Shown here: positions 1 to 13,405 of the stretch, in pieces | Layout: each line of letters starts with the position of its first letter | How positions within the stretch are numbered: the stretch's first letter is position 1 | Assembly: GCF_000420325.1 (NCBI RefSeq) | Contig: NZ_ATUS01000001.1 | Coordinates: 1,554,463 to 1,618,462, forward strand | Direction of reading: 5' to 3' | Source: Spongiibacter tropicus DSM 19543 | Lineage (GTDB): Bacteria > Pseudomonadota > Gammaproteobacteria > Pseudomonadales > Spongiibacteraceae | DNA: 64,000 bases | The notes under the pieces: model-generated | Database searches by the model: none | The model's input: only the letters and a program-made list of their open reading frames with translations | What the model was told of the DNA's origin: nothing | Position numbers and translations under genes: made by a program

Positions 1-169
1 CACTGATGACCAGGCCATCGATGACGACTTTGCGCACACGCTCGTTCTGCACTTCTGTAATGAACTGGGAATAGTTGAGTTGCTCAGTGGGCGACTGCAC
101 GCTGAAATTGTTGAAAACTGTCAGCAGCACCGCAGCGATCACCAGCCACAGCAGAAGGTTTTTTGCCAT
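1..169 (-). CDS. ftsH: ATP-dependent zinc metalloprotease FtsH, N-terminal part
   Basis: Only the first 56 codons are inside the window; the rest runs off the left edge. The translation begins MAKNLLLWLVIAAVLLTVF, the first transmembrane helix of FtsH, and continues with NFSVQSPTEQLNYSQF and VRKVVIDG, the start of the periplasmic domain. FtsH is a membrane-anchored AAA+ protease that degrades misfolded membrane proteins and short-lived regulators such as sigma32 and LpxC. It follows rlmE on the same strand after about 140 bases, the classic rlmE-ftsH pair. The start is the ATG at 169. The AAA and protease domains cannot be inspected here. Confidence 0.93.
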   Translation of the reverse strand, partial: MAKNLLLWLVIAAVLLTVFNNFSVQSPTEQLNYSQFITEVQNERVRKVVIDGLVIS

Positions 170-308
170 ATCGTTCAAGAACCGATCCTCTATTCAGCTT
201 GCGGCGCACCACAATGTTGCGGCGCCCAGCACTAGACCCCACTCTACTACAGAAATTCCGCCCCCTCTACGCTATCGGCCTATCGTCTCGATAGCACAGA
301 ACAATCGC

Positions 309-932
309 TCAGCCGCGGAAACCGCGCCCCAGCAGATACACCTCGCGGGAACGGGGCCGCGACGCCGAGGGCTTGCGGGTGATCACTTTGTCAAAGCGCT
401 GCCGCATATCTCGAAAGTATTCATCAAAACCTTCGCCCTGGAATATCTTGGTTACGAAATCCCCACCGGGGCGGAGCACATGCCCCGCCATATCCAGCGC
501 CAGCTCACACAGATACATGGAGCGAGGCTGATCAACATCCTTCACTCCACTCATATTGGGGGCCATATCGGAAATCACAAGGTCTACCGGCTGATCAGCA
601 ATCGCCGCCAGCAGAGAATCGAAGACCGATTGCTCGGTGAAATCCCCCTGAATGAACTCCACACCCGCCAGGGTATCCATCGGCAAAATATCCGACGCCA
701 GCACACGGCCGTTGTGTCCTACCAGCTCTGCCGCCACCTGAGACCAGCCGCCGGGCGCCGAACCGAGATCCACCACACATATACCCGGCTTGATCAGGCG
801 ATCTTTTTCCTGAATTTCCAATAACTTATAACAGGCACGAGAGCGATAGCCCTCTTTCTGAGCCCGTTTCACGTACTGGTCGTCAAAATGTTCTTTAAGC
901 CAGGCGCCGCTGGAGGAAGATCGTTTCGCCAA
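309..932 (-). CDS. rlmE: 23S rRNA (uridine2552-2'-O)-methyltransferase RlmE
   Basis: This 207-residue protein matches RlmE/FtsJ (RrmJ) in length and motifs. It methylates the 2'-OH of U2552 in the 23S rRNA A loop, a late step in 50S assembly. The SAM-binding motif [15 protein letters not shown] lies near residue 55. The K-D-K-E catalytic tetrad can be placed in [31 protein letters not shown] and SREVYLLG. The gene precedes ftsH on the same strand and is divergent from yhbY, the conserved arrangement around this locus. RrmJ is heat-inducible in E. coli; no clear sigma32 site was identified here. Confidence 0.97.
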   Translation of the reverse strand: MAKRSSSSGAWLKEHFDDQYVKRAQKEGYRSRACYKLLEIQEKDRLIKPGICVVDLGSAPGGWSQVAAELVGHNGRVLASDILPMDTLAGVEFIQGDFTEQSVFDSLLAAIADQPVDLVISDMAPNMSGVKDVDQPRSMYLCELALDMAGHVLRPGGDFVTKIFQGEGFDEYFRDMRQRFDKVITRKPSASRPRSREVYLLGRGFRG

Positions 933-1044
933 GGGAAGCCCTCTTTTAATCTGAGTCGCAAGCGTCGCGACTACACCGCGTATCGCTTACAGTATACCTT
1001 TCCCGTACAATACCGCCCCCACCAATCCACGCAGCACGAGCATC

Positions 1045-1353
1045 ATGAAAACTCTGACAGCCAGCGACAAAAAACAGCTTCGCAGTATCGGCCACAATCT
1101 GAACCCCGTCGTAATGATCGGCGACAAAGGCCTTAGCGAAGGCGTGATGCTGGAGTTAAACCGCGCCCTGGAAGATCACGAGCTGATCAAGGTGAAGGTC
1201 AATGTGGCTGACCCTCAGGAACGCCGGGAAGTCATCGAACAGCTCTGCACTGACAGCCGTGCAGAGCTGGTGCAGGCTATCGGTAAAATTGCGCTGCTTT
1301 ACCGCGCTGCGCAAAAACCGAACCCTCGCCTGTCAAACTTGCTGCGCGGCTGA
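1045..1353 (+). CDS. yhbY: ribosome assembly RNA-binding protein YhbY
   Basis: A 102-residue single CRM-domain protein. The segment LNPVVMIGDKGLSEGVMLEL carries the GxxG-type loop (GDKG) of the CRM RNA-binding fold. YhbY associates with pre-50S particles and belongs with RlmE in ribosome maturation. The gene is divergent from rlmE, sharing the roughly 110-base spacer 933-1044, and its end faces the greA end at 1379. Start ATG at 1045 gives MKTLTASDKKQLRSIGH, which matches the usual YhbY amino terminus. Confidence 0.95.
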   Translation: MKTLTASDKKQLRSIGHNLNPVVMIGDKGLSEGVMLELNRALEDHELIKVKVNVADPQERREVIEQLCTDSRAELVQAIGKIALLYRAAQKPNPRLSNLLRG

Positions 1354-1378
1354 GCAAAACACCGCGCAACCATCACTG

Positions 1379-1864
1379 CTACTCTTCCAGGTGTTGGACC
1401 TGGTCAATCTCGTATTCGATATCACCGCCGGGCGCCGTAACGACGGCCACATCGCCCTCTTCTTTGCCGATCAGCGCGCGCGCGATCGGCGAAGTGACAG
1501 AGATTTTGCCCGCCTTAACGTCAGCCTCGTCCTCACCGACAATGCGATACGTCACTTCTTCATCGGTATCGCAGTTAATCAGCGTGACCGTGGTACCGAA
1601 AATCACTTTTCCCGTGCAGGGGATCTTGGTGATATCAATCACCCGCACATTGGATAGCTTGCTCTCGATCTCCTGAATGCGGCCTTCACAGAAGCCCTGC
1701 TGCTCGCGAGCGGCATGGTATTCAGCATTTTCTTTCAAGTCGCCGTGCTCTCGCGCCTCGGCAATCGCCTGCGTAATCCGCGGACGCTCGACTGACTTGA
1801 GACGCTTCAATTCATCCCGCAATGCCTGCTCGCCGGCAACGGTCATTGGTGTTTGCTGGCTCAT
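1379..1864 (-). CDS. greA: transcription elongation factor GreA
   Basis: GreA rescues backtracked RNA polymerase by stimulating transcript cleavage in the secondary channel. The N-terminal coiled-coil hairpin is visible ([20 protein letters not shown], then [17 protein letters not shown]) and the C-terminal FKBP-like domain follows ([19 protein letters not shown], then [14 protein letters not shown]). Start chosen at ATG 1864 ([13 protein letters not shown]), giving 161 residues against about 158 in E. coli. A longer upstream reading is possible but would run inside carB. Its ATG overlaps the carB TGA by four bases, so it is translationally coupled as the last gene of carA-carB-greA. Confidence 0.96.
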   Translation of the reverse strand: MSQQTPMTVAGEQALRDELKRLKSVERPRITQAIAEAREHGDLKENAEYHAAREQQGFCEGRIQEIESKLSNVRVIDITKIPCTGKVIFGTTVTLINCDTDEEVTYRIVGEDEADVKAGKISVTSPIARALIGKEEGDVAVVTAPGGDIEYEIDQVQHLEE

Positions 1865-4800
1865 GATACCCATCCTTCGTGTACATCCTGCAGGCGGCGC
1901 ACAGTGCGCTCCTCGCCAAAGGCCAGCGCCTGGCAAATGGCTTCCGCGCCTGCCAGGGTAGTGGTGTAGCTGACTTTATTGGCCAGCGCGCTGCGCCGAA
2001 TCAGCGAGGAATCGGCAATCGCCTGCTTGCCTTCAGTGGTATTGATAATCAAGGCGATGTCGCCATTTTTCACCATATCGACAATATGGGGGCGGCCTTC
2101 CATCACCTTGTTGACGCGCTGGCATTTGAGGCCAGCGTCGGTCAATACTTTGTGAGTGCCACGTGTCGCACAAAGTTCAAAACCCTGCTCGAGCAGTTGC
2201 CGTGCCACATCGACAGCCCCCGCTTTGTCGGGATCGCGAACGGACACGAACGCGGTACCGGACGTCGGGAATACCTCGCCCGCACCACGCGCCGCCTTGG
2301 AGAAGGCCTCCGCGAAGCTTTCACCCAAGCCCATTACTTCGCCGGTTGATTTCATTTCCGGCCCGAGGATCGGGTCAACACCGGGGAACTTGTTGAACGG
2401 GAATACCGCTTCTTTCACCGAGTAGTAGCTGGGCACTCGCTCGGTAGTGAAATCCTGCTCGGCCAGCGACATACCCGCCATACAGCGTGCGGCCACTTTG
2501 GCCAGCGAAATACCGATACATTTGGAAACGAACGGCACCGTACGCGAGGCACGAGGGTTGACCTCGATCACATAGATTTCGCCATCCTGCACGGCCAGCT
2601 GCACATTCATCAGACCGACAACTCCGAGCTCCAAGGCCATGCGCTTGACCATCTCGCGCATTTTGTCCTGAGTTTCGGCATCCAGCGAGTAAGGCGGCAG
2701 CGAACACGCCGAGTCACCGGAGTGAACCCCTGCCTGCTCGATATGCTGCATGATAGCGCCGATGACCACTTCTTTGCCGTCAGACACGGCATCCAAGTCG
2801 ACTTCGACGGCCGCATTCAGGAAGTGGTCCAGCAGTACCGGTGACTCATTCGACACCTTTACCGCTTCGCGCATATAGCGCTCCAGCTCTTCCTCTTTGT
2901 AGACAATTTCCATCGCGCGGCCACCCAGTACATAGGAGGGGCGCACAACCAGGGGATAACCAATGCGCTGCGCCGCAGCCAGCGCGGCTTCTTCTGAGCG
3001 CACGGTGGTGTTCGGCGGCTGCTTCAGGTCGAGGCGCTGAATCATTTGCTGGAAGCGCTCGCGGTCTTCCGCGCGGTCGATGGCCTCTGGACTGGTGCCG
3101 ATAATCGGCACACCCGCCGCCTCGAGATCGCGAGCCAGTTTCAGCGGCGTCTGCCCGCCGAACTGTACGATCACGCCTTTCGGCTTTTCTTTCGCAACGA
3201 TTTCCAGCACGTCTTCCAGCGTTACCGGCTCAAAGTAGAGGCGGTCGGAGATGTCGTAATCGGTAGAGACGGTTTCGGGGTTACAGTTAACCATAATGGT
3301 TTCGTAACCGTCTTCACGCATCGCCAGCGCCGCGTGCACGCAGCAGTAATCAAACTCGATACCCTGACCGATACGGTTGGGGCCGCCGCCGATCACCAGA
3401 ATCTTCTCGCGCTCACTGGGCTGCGCCTCACACTCTTCCTCATAGGTTGAGTACATATAGGCGGTCGAGGTCGCAAATTCCGCCGCGCAGGTATCCACGC
3501 GCTTGTAGACCGGGTGAATACCCAGCGCGTGACGACGGGCGCGCAGTTGGCGCTCGCTCACCGCCAACAGCACGGCCAGACGCTGATCGCTGAAACCCTT
3601 GCGCTTCAGGCGCCACATCATATCGGCATCAATTTCCGACAGTGCCAGGGTTTTCAGCGCATTCTCAGACTTCACAATGTCTTCGATCTGCACCAGGAAC
3701 CAAGGGTCGATCCAGGAATGCTCAAACACTTCCTCAACGCTCATGCCCGCGCGGAAAGCATCGGCCACATACCAGATGCGCTCGGGGCCGGGGTTGGTCA
3801 GTTCGGCAATCAGAATATCGCGGGCGTCATCGCGGTCGACGTCGATCTTGTGCTCAAAACCGGCCGACCCCACTTCCAGACCACGCAGCGCTTTTTGCAC
3901 TGACTCCTGGAAGCTGCGACCGATCGCCATCACCTCACCCACCGACTTCATCTGGGTGTGCAGCTTGGTTTGCGCCTCGCCAAATTTCTCAAAGGTGAAG
4001 CGCGGTATTTTGGTAACCACATAGTCGATGCTCGGCTCAAACGACGCCGGGGTCGCACCGCCGGTGATGTCGTTCTGCAGCTCGTCGAGGGTATAACCCA
4101 CCGCCAGCTTGGCAGCGACTTTCGCAATCGGGAAGCCCGTGGCCTTGGAGGCCAGCGCCGAGGAACGCGATACACGCGGATTCATTTCGATCACGACCAG
4201 ACGGCCGTTTTCGGGGTTCATACCAAACTGAACGTTGGAGCCGCCAGTCTCCACGCCGATCTCCCGCAGCACCGCACAAGAAGCGTCGCGCATGATCTGG
4301 TATTCCTTGTCCGTCAGGGTTTGTGCCGGCGCAACGGTAATCGAGTCGCCCGTGTGAACCCCCATCGGATCAAAGTTTTCAATGGCGCAAATGATGATAC
4401 AGTTGTCATTCTTGTCCCGCACCACTTCCATCTCGAACTCTTTCCAGCCAATCAGACTTTCGTCAATCAGCAGTTCGTTGGTGGGCGACAGGTCGAGACC
4501 ACGGGTACAGATCTCGACAAACTCTTCTTTGTTGTAGGCGATACCACCGCCGGAACCACCCATTGTGAACGACGGACGGATGATGGCCGGGAAGCCAATG
4601 GAGTCCAGTACCTGCAGGGCTTCTTCCATGCTGTGTGCAATGGCTGAACGCGGCGTTTCCAGACCGATGCGCTTCATCGCCTTATCGAACAGCTGGCGAT
4701 CTTCCGCCATATCGATCGCATCTTTCTTGGCGCCGATCATTTCGACGCCATATTTTTCCAGCACACCCTCGCGATCCAGGTCCAGCGCACAGTTCAGTGC

Positions 4801-5082
4801 AGTCTGGCCGCCCATAGTCGGCAGCAACGCGTCAGGACGCTCTTTCTCGATAATCTTTTCAACGGTCTGCCAGGCAATCGGCTCGATGTACGTGGCATCC
4901 GCCATTGCCGGGTCGGTCATGATCGTCGCCGGGTTGGAGTTCACCAGAATGACCCGGTATCCCTCTTCGCGCAGCGCTTTACAAGCCTGGGCGCCCGAGT
5001 AGTCAAACTCACAGGCCTGACCGATAACAATCGGGCCGGCACCGAGGATCAGAATGGATTGTATGTCAGTTCTTTTGGGCAT
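1861..5082 (-). CDS. carB: carbamoyl-phosphate synthase large subunit
   Basis: A full-length 1073-residue CarB. It makes carbamoyl phosphate from bicarbonate, two ATP and ammonia passed through a tunnel from CarA, feeding arginine and pyrimidine synthesis. The two homologous ATP-grasp halves are both visible: the first opens with [21 protein letters not shown], the second with [21 protein letters not shown] near residue 560. The allosteric MGS-like domain (UMP, ornithine, IMP binding) is at the C-terminus around [18 protein letters not shown]. It lies 81 bases downstream of carA and overlaps greA by four bases. Confidence 0.98.
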   Translation of the reverse strand: MPKRTDIQSILILGAGPIVIGQACEFDYSGAQACKALREEGYRVILVNSNPATIMTDPAMADATYIEPIAWQTVEKIIEKERPDALLPTMGGQTALNCALDLDREGVLEKYGVEMIGAKKDAIDMAEDRQLFDKAMKRIGLETPRSAIAHSMEEALQVLDSIGFPAIIRPSFTMGGSGGGIAYNKEEFVEICTRGLDLSPTNELLIDESLIGWKEFEMEVVRDKNDNCIIICAIENFDPMGVHTGDSITVAPAQTLTDKEYQIMRDASCAVLREIGVETGGSNVQFGMNPENGRLVVIEMNPRVSRSSALASKATGFPIAKVAAKLAVGYTLDELQNDITGGATPASFEPSIDYVVTKIPRFTFEKFGEAQTKLHTQMKSVGEVMAIGRSFQESVQKALRGLEVGSAGFEHKIDVDRDDARDILIAELTNPGPERIWYVADAFRAGMSVEEVFEHSWIDPWFLVQIEDIVKSENALKTLALSEIDADMMWRLKRKGFSDQRLAVLLAVSERQLRARRHALGIHPVYKRVDTCAAEFATSTAYMYSTYEEECEAQPSEREKILVIGGGPNRIGQGIEFDYCCVHAALAMREDGYETIMVNCNPETVSTDYDISDRLYFEPVTLEDVLEIVAKEKPKGVIVQFGGQTPLKLARDLEAAGVPIIGTSPEAIDRAEDRERFQQMIQRLDLKQPPNTTVRSEEAALAAAQRIGYPLVVRPSYVLGGRAMEIVYKEEELERYMREAVKVSNESPVLLDHFLNAAVEVDLDAVSDGKEVVIGAIMQHIEQAGVHSGDSACSLPPYSLDAETQDKMREMVKRMALELGVVGLMNVQLAVQDGEIYVIEVNPRASRTVPFVSKCIGISLAKVAARCMAGMSLAEQDFTTERVPSYYSVKEAVFPFNKFPGVDPILGPEMKSTGEVMGLGESFAEAFSKAARGAGEVFPTSGTAFVSVRDPDKAGAVDVARQLLEQGFELCATRGTHKVLTDAGLKCQRVNKVMEGRPHIVDMVKNGDIALIINTTEGKQAIADSSLIRRSALANKVSYTTTLAGAEAICQALAFGEERTVRRLQDVHEGWVS

Positions 5083-5163
5083 GTTCTCTCCGCTTTACGC
5101 TGACGGGAGACGGGAGGCGCATCGCGCCGCTCCCGCACTTGCGCAGTGCGCAATCCGAAATTC

Positions 5164-6312
5164 TCAACCGGCCTTGTGGGCCTCAATTAATTCAATGAAG
5201 TGATCGAACAGCGGGGCAATATCATGCGGCCCCGGGCTCGCCTCAGGGTGCCCCTGAAAGCTGAATGCCGGTTTGTCTGTGCGATGCACACCCTGCAAGG
5301 AACCGTCGAACAGAGACTTGTGAGTCACGATCATCGTGTCGGGCAGACTGTCTTCATCAACCGCAAAACCGTGGTTCTGACTGGTGATGTGCACGACCTT
5401 GCTGTTCACGTCCTGCACCGGGTGGTTGGCACCGTGGTGACCAAACTTCATCTTGATGGTTTTGGCACCGGAGGCCAGCGACAACAACTGGTGCCCCAAA
5501 CAGATACCAAAAACCGGCAGCCCCGTAGCAACAATGTCCTTGATCGCGTCGATGGCGTAATCACAAGGCTCCGGATCACCGGGGCCGTTCGACAGAAAAA
5601 CACCATCGGGATTCATCGCCAGCACCTCAGCCGCGGGCGTCTTGGCAGGCACCACCGTCAAACGGCAGCCGCGATCAGCCAGCATGCGAAGAATATTGCG
5701 CTTCACACCAAAATCGTAAGCCACTACGTGGTGGGGCAGTTGCTCGTCGCTGTAAACCGCATGACCTTCGCCCAGCGTCCAGCTGCCTTCGCGCCATTCG
5801 TAGCGCTCGGCGGTGGTCACTTCCTTCGCCAGGTCCATGCCCTTTAGCCCGGCAAACCCCCGCGCCAGTTCCAGCGCCTTGGCTTCATCGGCCTCACCCA
5901 GCGACTCACCCGCCAGCAGGCATCCACCCTGGGCACCCTTGTCACGCAGAATGCGCGTCAGACGACGGGTATCGACATCGGCGATACCGATAATATTGCG
6001 CGCTTTGAGGTAGTCCGACAGGCTTTGCTCACTGCGGAAGCTGCTCGCCAGCAGCGGCAGGTCGCGAATCACCAGACCTGCAGACCAGATTTCTGCGGCC
6101 TCTTCGTCTTCGCTGTTAACGCCGGTATTACCAATATGGGGATAGGTCAGGGTCACGATCTGACGAGCGTAGGAGGGGTCGGTCAAGATCTCCTGATAGC
6201 CGGTCATGGCGGTATTGAAAACCACTTCACCAACCGAATGCCCGTGCGCACCGATGGCAACACCCCGAAAAATACTGCCGTCTTCAAGGGCGAGTATGGC
6301 TGAAACCGTCAA
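5164..6312 (-). CDS. carA: carbamoyl-phosphate synthase small subunit
   Basis: This 382-residue glutaminase subunit hydrolyses glutamine and delivers ammonia to CarB. The N-terminal small-subunit domain ([14 protein letters not shown] start, [22 protein letters not shown]) is followed by the class I amidotransferase domain with the nucleophile Cys in [10 protein letters not shown] and the His/Glu pair in [13 protein letters not shown] strong Shine-Dalgarno (GGAGG) precedes the ATG at 6312. The leader contains a textbook intrinsic terminator at 6404-6437, which could be an attenuator for carAB or the end of the dapB operon. Confidence 0.98.
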   Translation of the reverse strand: MTVSAILALEDGSIFRGVAIGAHGHSVGEVVFNTAMTGYQEILTDPSYARQIVTLTYPHIGNTGVNSEDEEAAEIWSAGLVIRDLPLLASSFRSEQSLSDYLKARNIIGIADVDTRRLTRILRDKGAQGGCLLAGESLGEADEAKALELARGFAGLKGMDLAKEVTTAERYEWREGSWTLGEGHAVYSDEQLPHHVVAYDFGVKRNILRMLADRGCRLTVVPAKTPAAEVLAMNPDGVFLSNGPGDPEPCDYAIDAIKDIVATGLPVFGICLGHQLLSLASGAKTIKMKFGHHGANHPVQDVNSKVVHITSQNHGFAVDEDSLPDTMIVTHKSLFDGSLQGVHRTDKPAFSFQGHPEASPGPHDIAPLFDHFIELIEAHKAG

Positions 6313-6403
6313 GATAACCTCCTGGATCAGACTTGCGGCCGAGAGTCACCGCCGACTTGCGTCGGAACGACAACCAGGGAACCACAGAGGAAAATACGCG
6401 TGC

Positions 6404-6437
6404 AAAAAAGCGAGATGCGGTGAAACCCCATCTCGCT
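6404..6437 (-). terminator. intrinsic terminator upstream of carA (possible attenuator)
   Basis: Read on the minus strand, a perfect 9-bp stem AGCGAGATG / CATCTCGCT closes a loop that itself contains a GGT/ACC pair, and is followed directly by six T. It sits about 90 bases before the carA start and about 120 bases after the thioesterase stop. It can end the yihY-dapB-thioesterase transcript. Because carAB in pseudomonads is known to be controlled by leader attenuation, it may instead act as a regulated attenuator. The sequence does not decide between them. Confidence 0.85.
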
Positions 6438-6554
6438 CCTTGCGAGGGTCACGGGCCTACTCAACCCGGCGCCCAAATCTGAAACGAAATTTTACGCGAA
6501 AGCGTCGCCGGAATCCACCAGAGACTGCCCCACATCGGCCACCAAGGAATGTAA

Positions 6555-6986
6555 CTATTTCGGCTTCAGGGCCGCCAGCATCGCCGACGGGAGATCAACG
6601 GCTTTGCCCAGCGTCGGCGACATCAGCAAATGCGCGGTTTTTGCCTCCGCAACCAACCGACCCGACGCCTTGTCACTTACCCGGTAGACGATATCAAAGC
6701 CGCAGCGGTGGAAATCGCTGAATGCCGCTTCAAAACACAGGGTTTCGCCGTAGTAGCCTTCGCTGATATAGCGCACAGCCATGTCGGCATTCACCACGAC
6801 GAGGCCGTCTTCGCGACGCCCTTCCTGCTCGCCACGACTGGCCAGCAGGCGCGCCCGCACTTCGTTGAGCAAGCCAATCAGCGCGTCGTTACCGAGGTGG
6901 TTTCCGGCGTTGATATGGCCACGCAGCAAACTGATCTCCGTGCCGAAAGAAAACGCCTCGGGCAGCGTCAGAGCAACTTTCGCCAC
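6555..6986 (-). CDS. acyl-CoA thioesterase, hotdog fold
   Basis: A 143-residue single-domain protein with the 4HBT/YbgC-like pattern: RGHINAGNHLGNDALIGLLNEVR resembles the N/D-G-H-hxN region of hotdog thioesterases, followed by DMAVRYISEGYYGETLCFEA and the strand FDIVYRVSDKASGRLVAEAKT. Family knowledge suggests hydrolysis of an acyl-CoA thioester; the substrate is unknown. The usual catalytic Asp of YbgC is replaced by Asn (INAGNH), so chemistry may differ. It starts two bases after the dapB stop, so it is cotranscribed with dapB. Confidence 0.8.
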   Translation of the reverse strand: MAKVALTLPEAFSFGTEISLLRGHINAGNHLGNDALIGLLNEVRARLLASRGEQEGRREDGLVVVNADMAVRYISEGYYGETLCFEAAFSDFHRCGFDIVYRVSDKASGRLVAEAKTAHLLMSPTLGKAVDLPSAMLAALKPK

Positions 6987-6988
6987 GT

Positions 6989-9177
<2,189 letters not shown>

Positions 9178-9260
9178 AAAACGGGTGCCCGAGCTGAATC
9201 AAAGGCTTTCAGGATGGAGAAAAATGCAGGGCAAGTCGAGAGGGGCAAGCCCCTCCCGCC

Positions 9261-10385
9261 TCAGAGCTTCATATCGTCGATGAAATCTTTCACGCCATCG
9301 AACCAGCTTTTCTTGCGCGGCGACTGTTTGTCATCACCTTCCAGGCTCGCATGGAATTCCTGCAGCAACTCTTTTTGACGCTTGTTCAGCGACACAGGTG
9401 TTTCCACCACAACCTTGCAGATCAGATCGCCGGTACTGCCACCACGCACCGGCGTGATGCCCTTACCGCGCAGGCGGAAAGACTTGCCAGTTTGGGTTTC
9501 GGCGGGAATCTTCAGCTTCACACGACCATCGAGCGTCGGCACATCCAGCTCACCACCCAATGCCGCATCCGCAAAGCCGATCGGCACTTCGCAGTGCAGG
9601 TGTTTGCCATCGCGCTTGAAGATCGGGTGCGGACGCACCGCGATCTGCACATAGAGATCCCCTGCCGGACCACCGTCAGGACTGGCCTCGCCCTCGCCAC
9701 TGAGGCGAATGCGGTCACCAGTATCCACACCGGCTGGCACTTTCACCGACAGCGTCTTGGTCTCTTCCACCCGGCCCTGACCATGACAGTCAGAACAGGG
9801 GTCAGAAATAATGGTGCCGGTACCGCGACAGTTTGGACAGGTTTGCTGCACAGCAAAGAAGCCCTGCTGCATCCGCACCTGCCCGACACCATTACAGGCG
9901 CCACAAGTCAGCGGCGTAGACCCTTTCTTGGCACCACTGCCGTCACAGGTCTTACAGGCAACCAAAGTAGGAATGCGGATTTTCGCAGTAGTGCCGCGCA
10001 CCGCCTGCTCCAGATCCACTTCCAAGGTGTAGCGCAAATCCGCACCGCGCTGTGGGCCACGCTGACGACCACCGCCGCCACCGAAAATATCACCAAAGAC
10101 GTCGCCGAAAATATCGCTAAATCCGGCACCACCGCCGCCACCAAAACCGCCGGCGCCCGCGCCAACACCTTCGTGACCAAAGCGATCATAAGCCGCGCGC
10201 TTTTCTTTATCGGAGAGCACTTCGTAGGCCTCGGTGGCCTCCTTGAAGATATCCTCTGCTTTCGGGTCATCCGGGTTGCGGTCCGGGTGATTCTTCATGG
10301 CGATGCGACGATAGGCCTTTTTAATTTCCTTTTCGTCAGCGCTTCGCTCCACGCCCAGAATTTCGTAGTAATCGCGTTTTGACAT
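9261..10385 (-). CDS. dnaJ: chaperone protein DnaJ
   Basis: Complete 374-residue class A J-protein, the cochaperone that loads substrates on DnaK and triggers its ATPase. Order of domains: J domain with HPD in [12 protein letters not shown] (about residue 31), a Gly/Phe-rich linker ([20 protein letters not shown]), the zinc region with four CxxCxGxG repeats ([32 protein letters not shown]), and the C-terminal substrate-binding domains. Lies about 180 bases downstream of dnaK on the same strand. Confidence 0.98.
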   Translation of the reverse strand: MSKRDYYEILGVERSADEKEIKKAYRRIAMKNHPDRNPDDPKAEDIFKEATEAYEVLSDKEKRAAYDRFGHEGVGAGAGGFGGGGGAGFSDIFGDVFGDIFGGGGGRQRGPQRGADLRYTLEVDLEQAVRGTTAKIRIPTLVACKTCDGSGAKKGSTPLTCGACNGVGQVRMQQGFFAVQQTCPNCRGTGTIISDPCSDCHGQGRVEETKTLSVKVPAGVDTGDRIRLSGEGEASPDGGPAGDLYVQIAVRPHPIFKRDGKHLHCEVPIGFADAALGGELDVPTLDGRVKLKIPAETQTGKSFRLRGKGITPVRGGSTGDLICKVVVETPVSLNKRQKELLQEFHASLEGDDKQSPRKKSWFDGVKDFIDDMKL

Positions 10386-10545
10386 CGTTTCGTTTCACGC
10401 TTTATCTGCGGCGGGGACAGCGCTCACACGCAGCCCGCCGCCAGATTAAAATTTCACCGACAAGACACGCGAAACGGGAGTTGGCGAAACGCCGCGCAAA
10501 CCTGCTGCTTTCAGCGTCCTCCGTCTCCCGTTCGCGGCAAACCCG

Positions 10546-10562
10546 GCGGGGCATCGCCCCGC
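10546..10562. repeat. GC-rich palindrome in the dnaK-dnaJ spacer
   Basis: GCGGGGC-ATC-GCCCCGC forms a 7-bp stem directly after the dnaK stop. On the minus strand it reads ACTGCGCGGGGCG then the loop; the same 13-base string ACTGCGCGGGGCG occurs on the plus strand in the other flank of dnaK (12525-12537, part of the palindrome at 12530-12544), so the pair forms an inverted repeat around the gene. No T-run follows, so it is not a typical terminator. It may act as an mRNA-stabilising or REP-like element. The same spacer also holds a wider inverted repeat built on GCGAAACGGGAG and CTCCCGTTCGC. Confidence 0.5.
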
Positions 10563-10568
10563 GCAGTT

Positions 10569-12497
<1,929 letters not shown>

Positions 12498-12529
12498 AAT
12501 TGTTACTCCGCATTCGCTGTTTACTGCGC

Positions 12530-12544
12530 GGGGCGCTTCGCCCC
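12530..12544. repeat. GC-rich palindrome in the dnaK leader
   Basis: GGGGCG-CTT-CGCCCC, a 6-bp stem, lies in the 5' untranslated leader of dnaK between the sigma32-like promoter and the start codon. Together with its left flank (ACTGCGCGGGGCG) it repeats, in opposite orientation, the palindrome behind dnaK at 10546-10562. In the mRNA it would form a short stable hairpin about 30 bases before the ATG. Confidence 0.45.
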
Positions 12545-12567
12545 AAAACTGTGTTCTTGCCGTAGAT

Positions 12568-12593
12568 ATTGGCCCTTTTCACGACTTTTCAAG
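12568..12593 (-). promoter_or_regulatory. sigma32-type heat-shock promoter of dnaK
   Basis: On the minus strand CTTGAA (12593-12588) is followed after 14 bases by GCCAAT and AT, matching the sigma32 -35 (CTTGAA) exactly and the -10 (CCCCAT) at four of six positions. It lies about 70 bases before the dnaK start, so dnaK can be transcribed apart from grpE. Confidence 0.7.
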
Positions 12594-12628
12594 GGCACGG
12601 CGTGCATTTATGCAAATATTTACGTGGC

Positions 12629-13183
12629 TTATTCGCCCTTGGCGACCACCACCATCGCGGCGCGCAACAGTCGGCCGTTCAGGGTGTAGCCTTTCTGCAT
12701 CACATCAATCACCGTGTTGGGTTCAACACTGGGATTGGGCACCATGGCCATCGCCTCGTGAAACTCGGGATCAAAGGGCTGCCCAGTCGGATCAATCGCC
12801 TCAACATTGTGACGCGCCAGCGCGTCCTGCAAGGCTTTGCGCGTCAGCTCCACGCCTTCAACGAGCGGCTTCAGCGTTTCGTTTTCCACATCGGCGGCAG
12901 CCAGTGCACGCTCGAGGTTATCGGCCACACCCAGCATGTCGCCAGCGAACTTCTCCAGCGCAAACTTGCGCGCGTTCTCGGCGTCTTTCTCGGCGCGACG
13001 GCGCACATTCTGCGCTTCGGCCGCAGCGCGCAGGGCCTGCTCTTTGGCATCGGCCGCCTCCTGACGAGCCGCGTCCAGTTGCGCCTGCAGATCATCCCCG
13101 GCCTCGGCCTCTGCACCGCTATCAGTCACCTGCTCCTGAAGCTCTTCTTCCGATACCTGAGCCTTATCCTGTTCTTCCGCCAC
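12629..13183 (-). CDS. grpE: nucleotide exchange factor GrpE
   Basis: A 184-residue GrpE. It releases ADP from DnaK. The acidic, helical N-terminus ([16 protein letters not shown]) leads into the long coiled-coil dimerisation helix, the four-helix bundle with [17 protein letters not shown], and the beta domain with [17 protein letters not shown] and [18 protein letters not shown] near the C-terminus. It is first in the grpE-dnaK-dnaJ set and divergent from recN. A near-perfect sigma32 promoter lies about 85 bases upstream. Confidence 0.98.
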   Translation of the reverse strand: MAEEQDKAQVSEEELQEQVTDSGAEAEAGDDLQAQLDAARQEAADAKEQALRAAAEAQNVRRRAEKDAENARKFALEKFAGDMLGVADNLERALAAADVENETLKPLVEGVELTRKALQDALARHNVEAIDPTGQPFDPEFHEAMAMVPNPSVEPNTVIDVMQKGYTLNGRLLRAAMVVVAKGE

Positions 13184-13265
13184 GTTCGCAGCCTCCTGTC
13201 TTTCAAATCTGCGGCCCTGCCGCCTGTAATAGTGTGCGACCCCGCGGGATCGAGCTGGCTCGACA

Positions 13266-13291
13266 ATGGGGCCGACCGCCGCATTTTCAAG
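13266..13291 (-). promoter_or_regulatory. sigma32-type heat-shock promoter of grpE
   Basis: On the minus strand CTTGAA (13291-13286), a 14-base spacer, and CCCCAT followed by TGT. Both hexamers match the sigma32 consensus in full. The expected start of transcription lies about 75 bases before the grpE ATG at 13183. Confidence 0.88.
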
Positions 13292-13350
13292 GGCAGGAAG
13301 AAAATTTCACGCGTCACCCGCCAGAACTATTGAGCCACCCGAGCCAACTA

Positions 13351-13366
13351 CTGTATAAATAACCAG
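13351..13366 (+). promoter_or_regulatory. LexA (SOS) box upstream of recN
   Basis: CTGTATAAATAACCAG preceded by TA fits the gammaproteobacterial LexA operator CTGT-N8-ACAG with one mismatch (CCAG for ACAG) and the usual AT-rich centre. It lies 40 bases before the recN ATG, the position expected for an operator over the promoter. recN is a classic SOS gene. Confidence 0.82.
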
Positions 13367-13405
13367 ACATCAAAACCCAAACACCCAACCCACGGGAGCC
13401 ACGCC

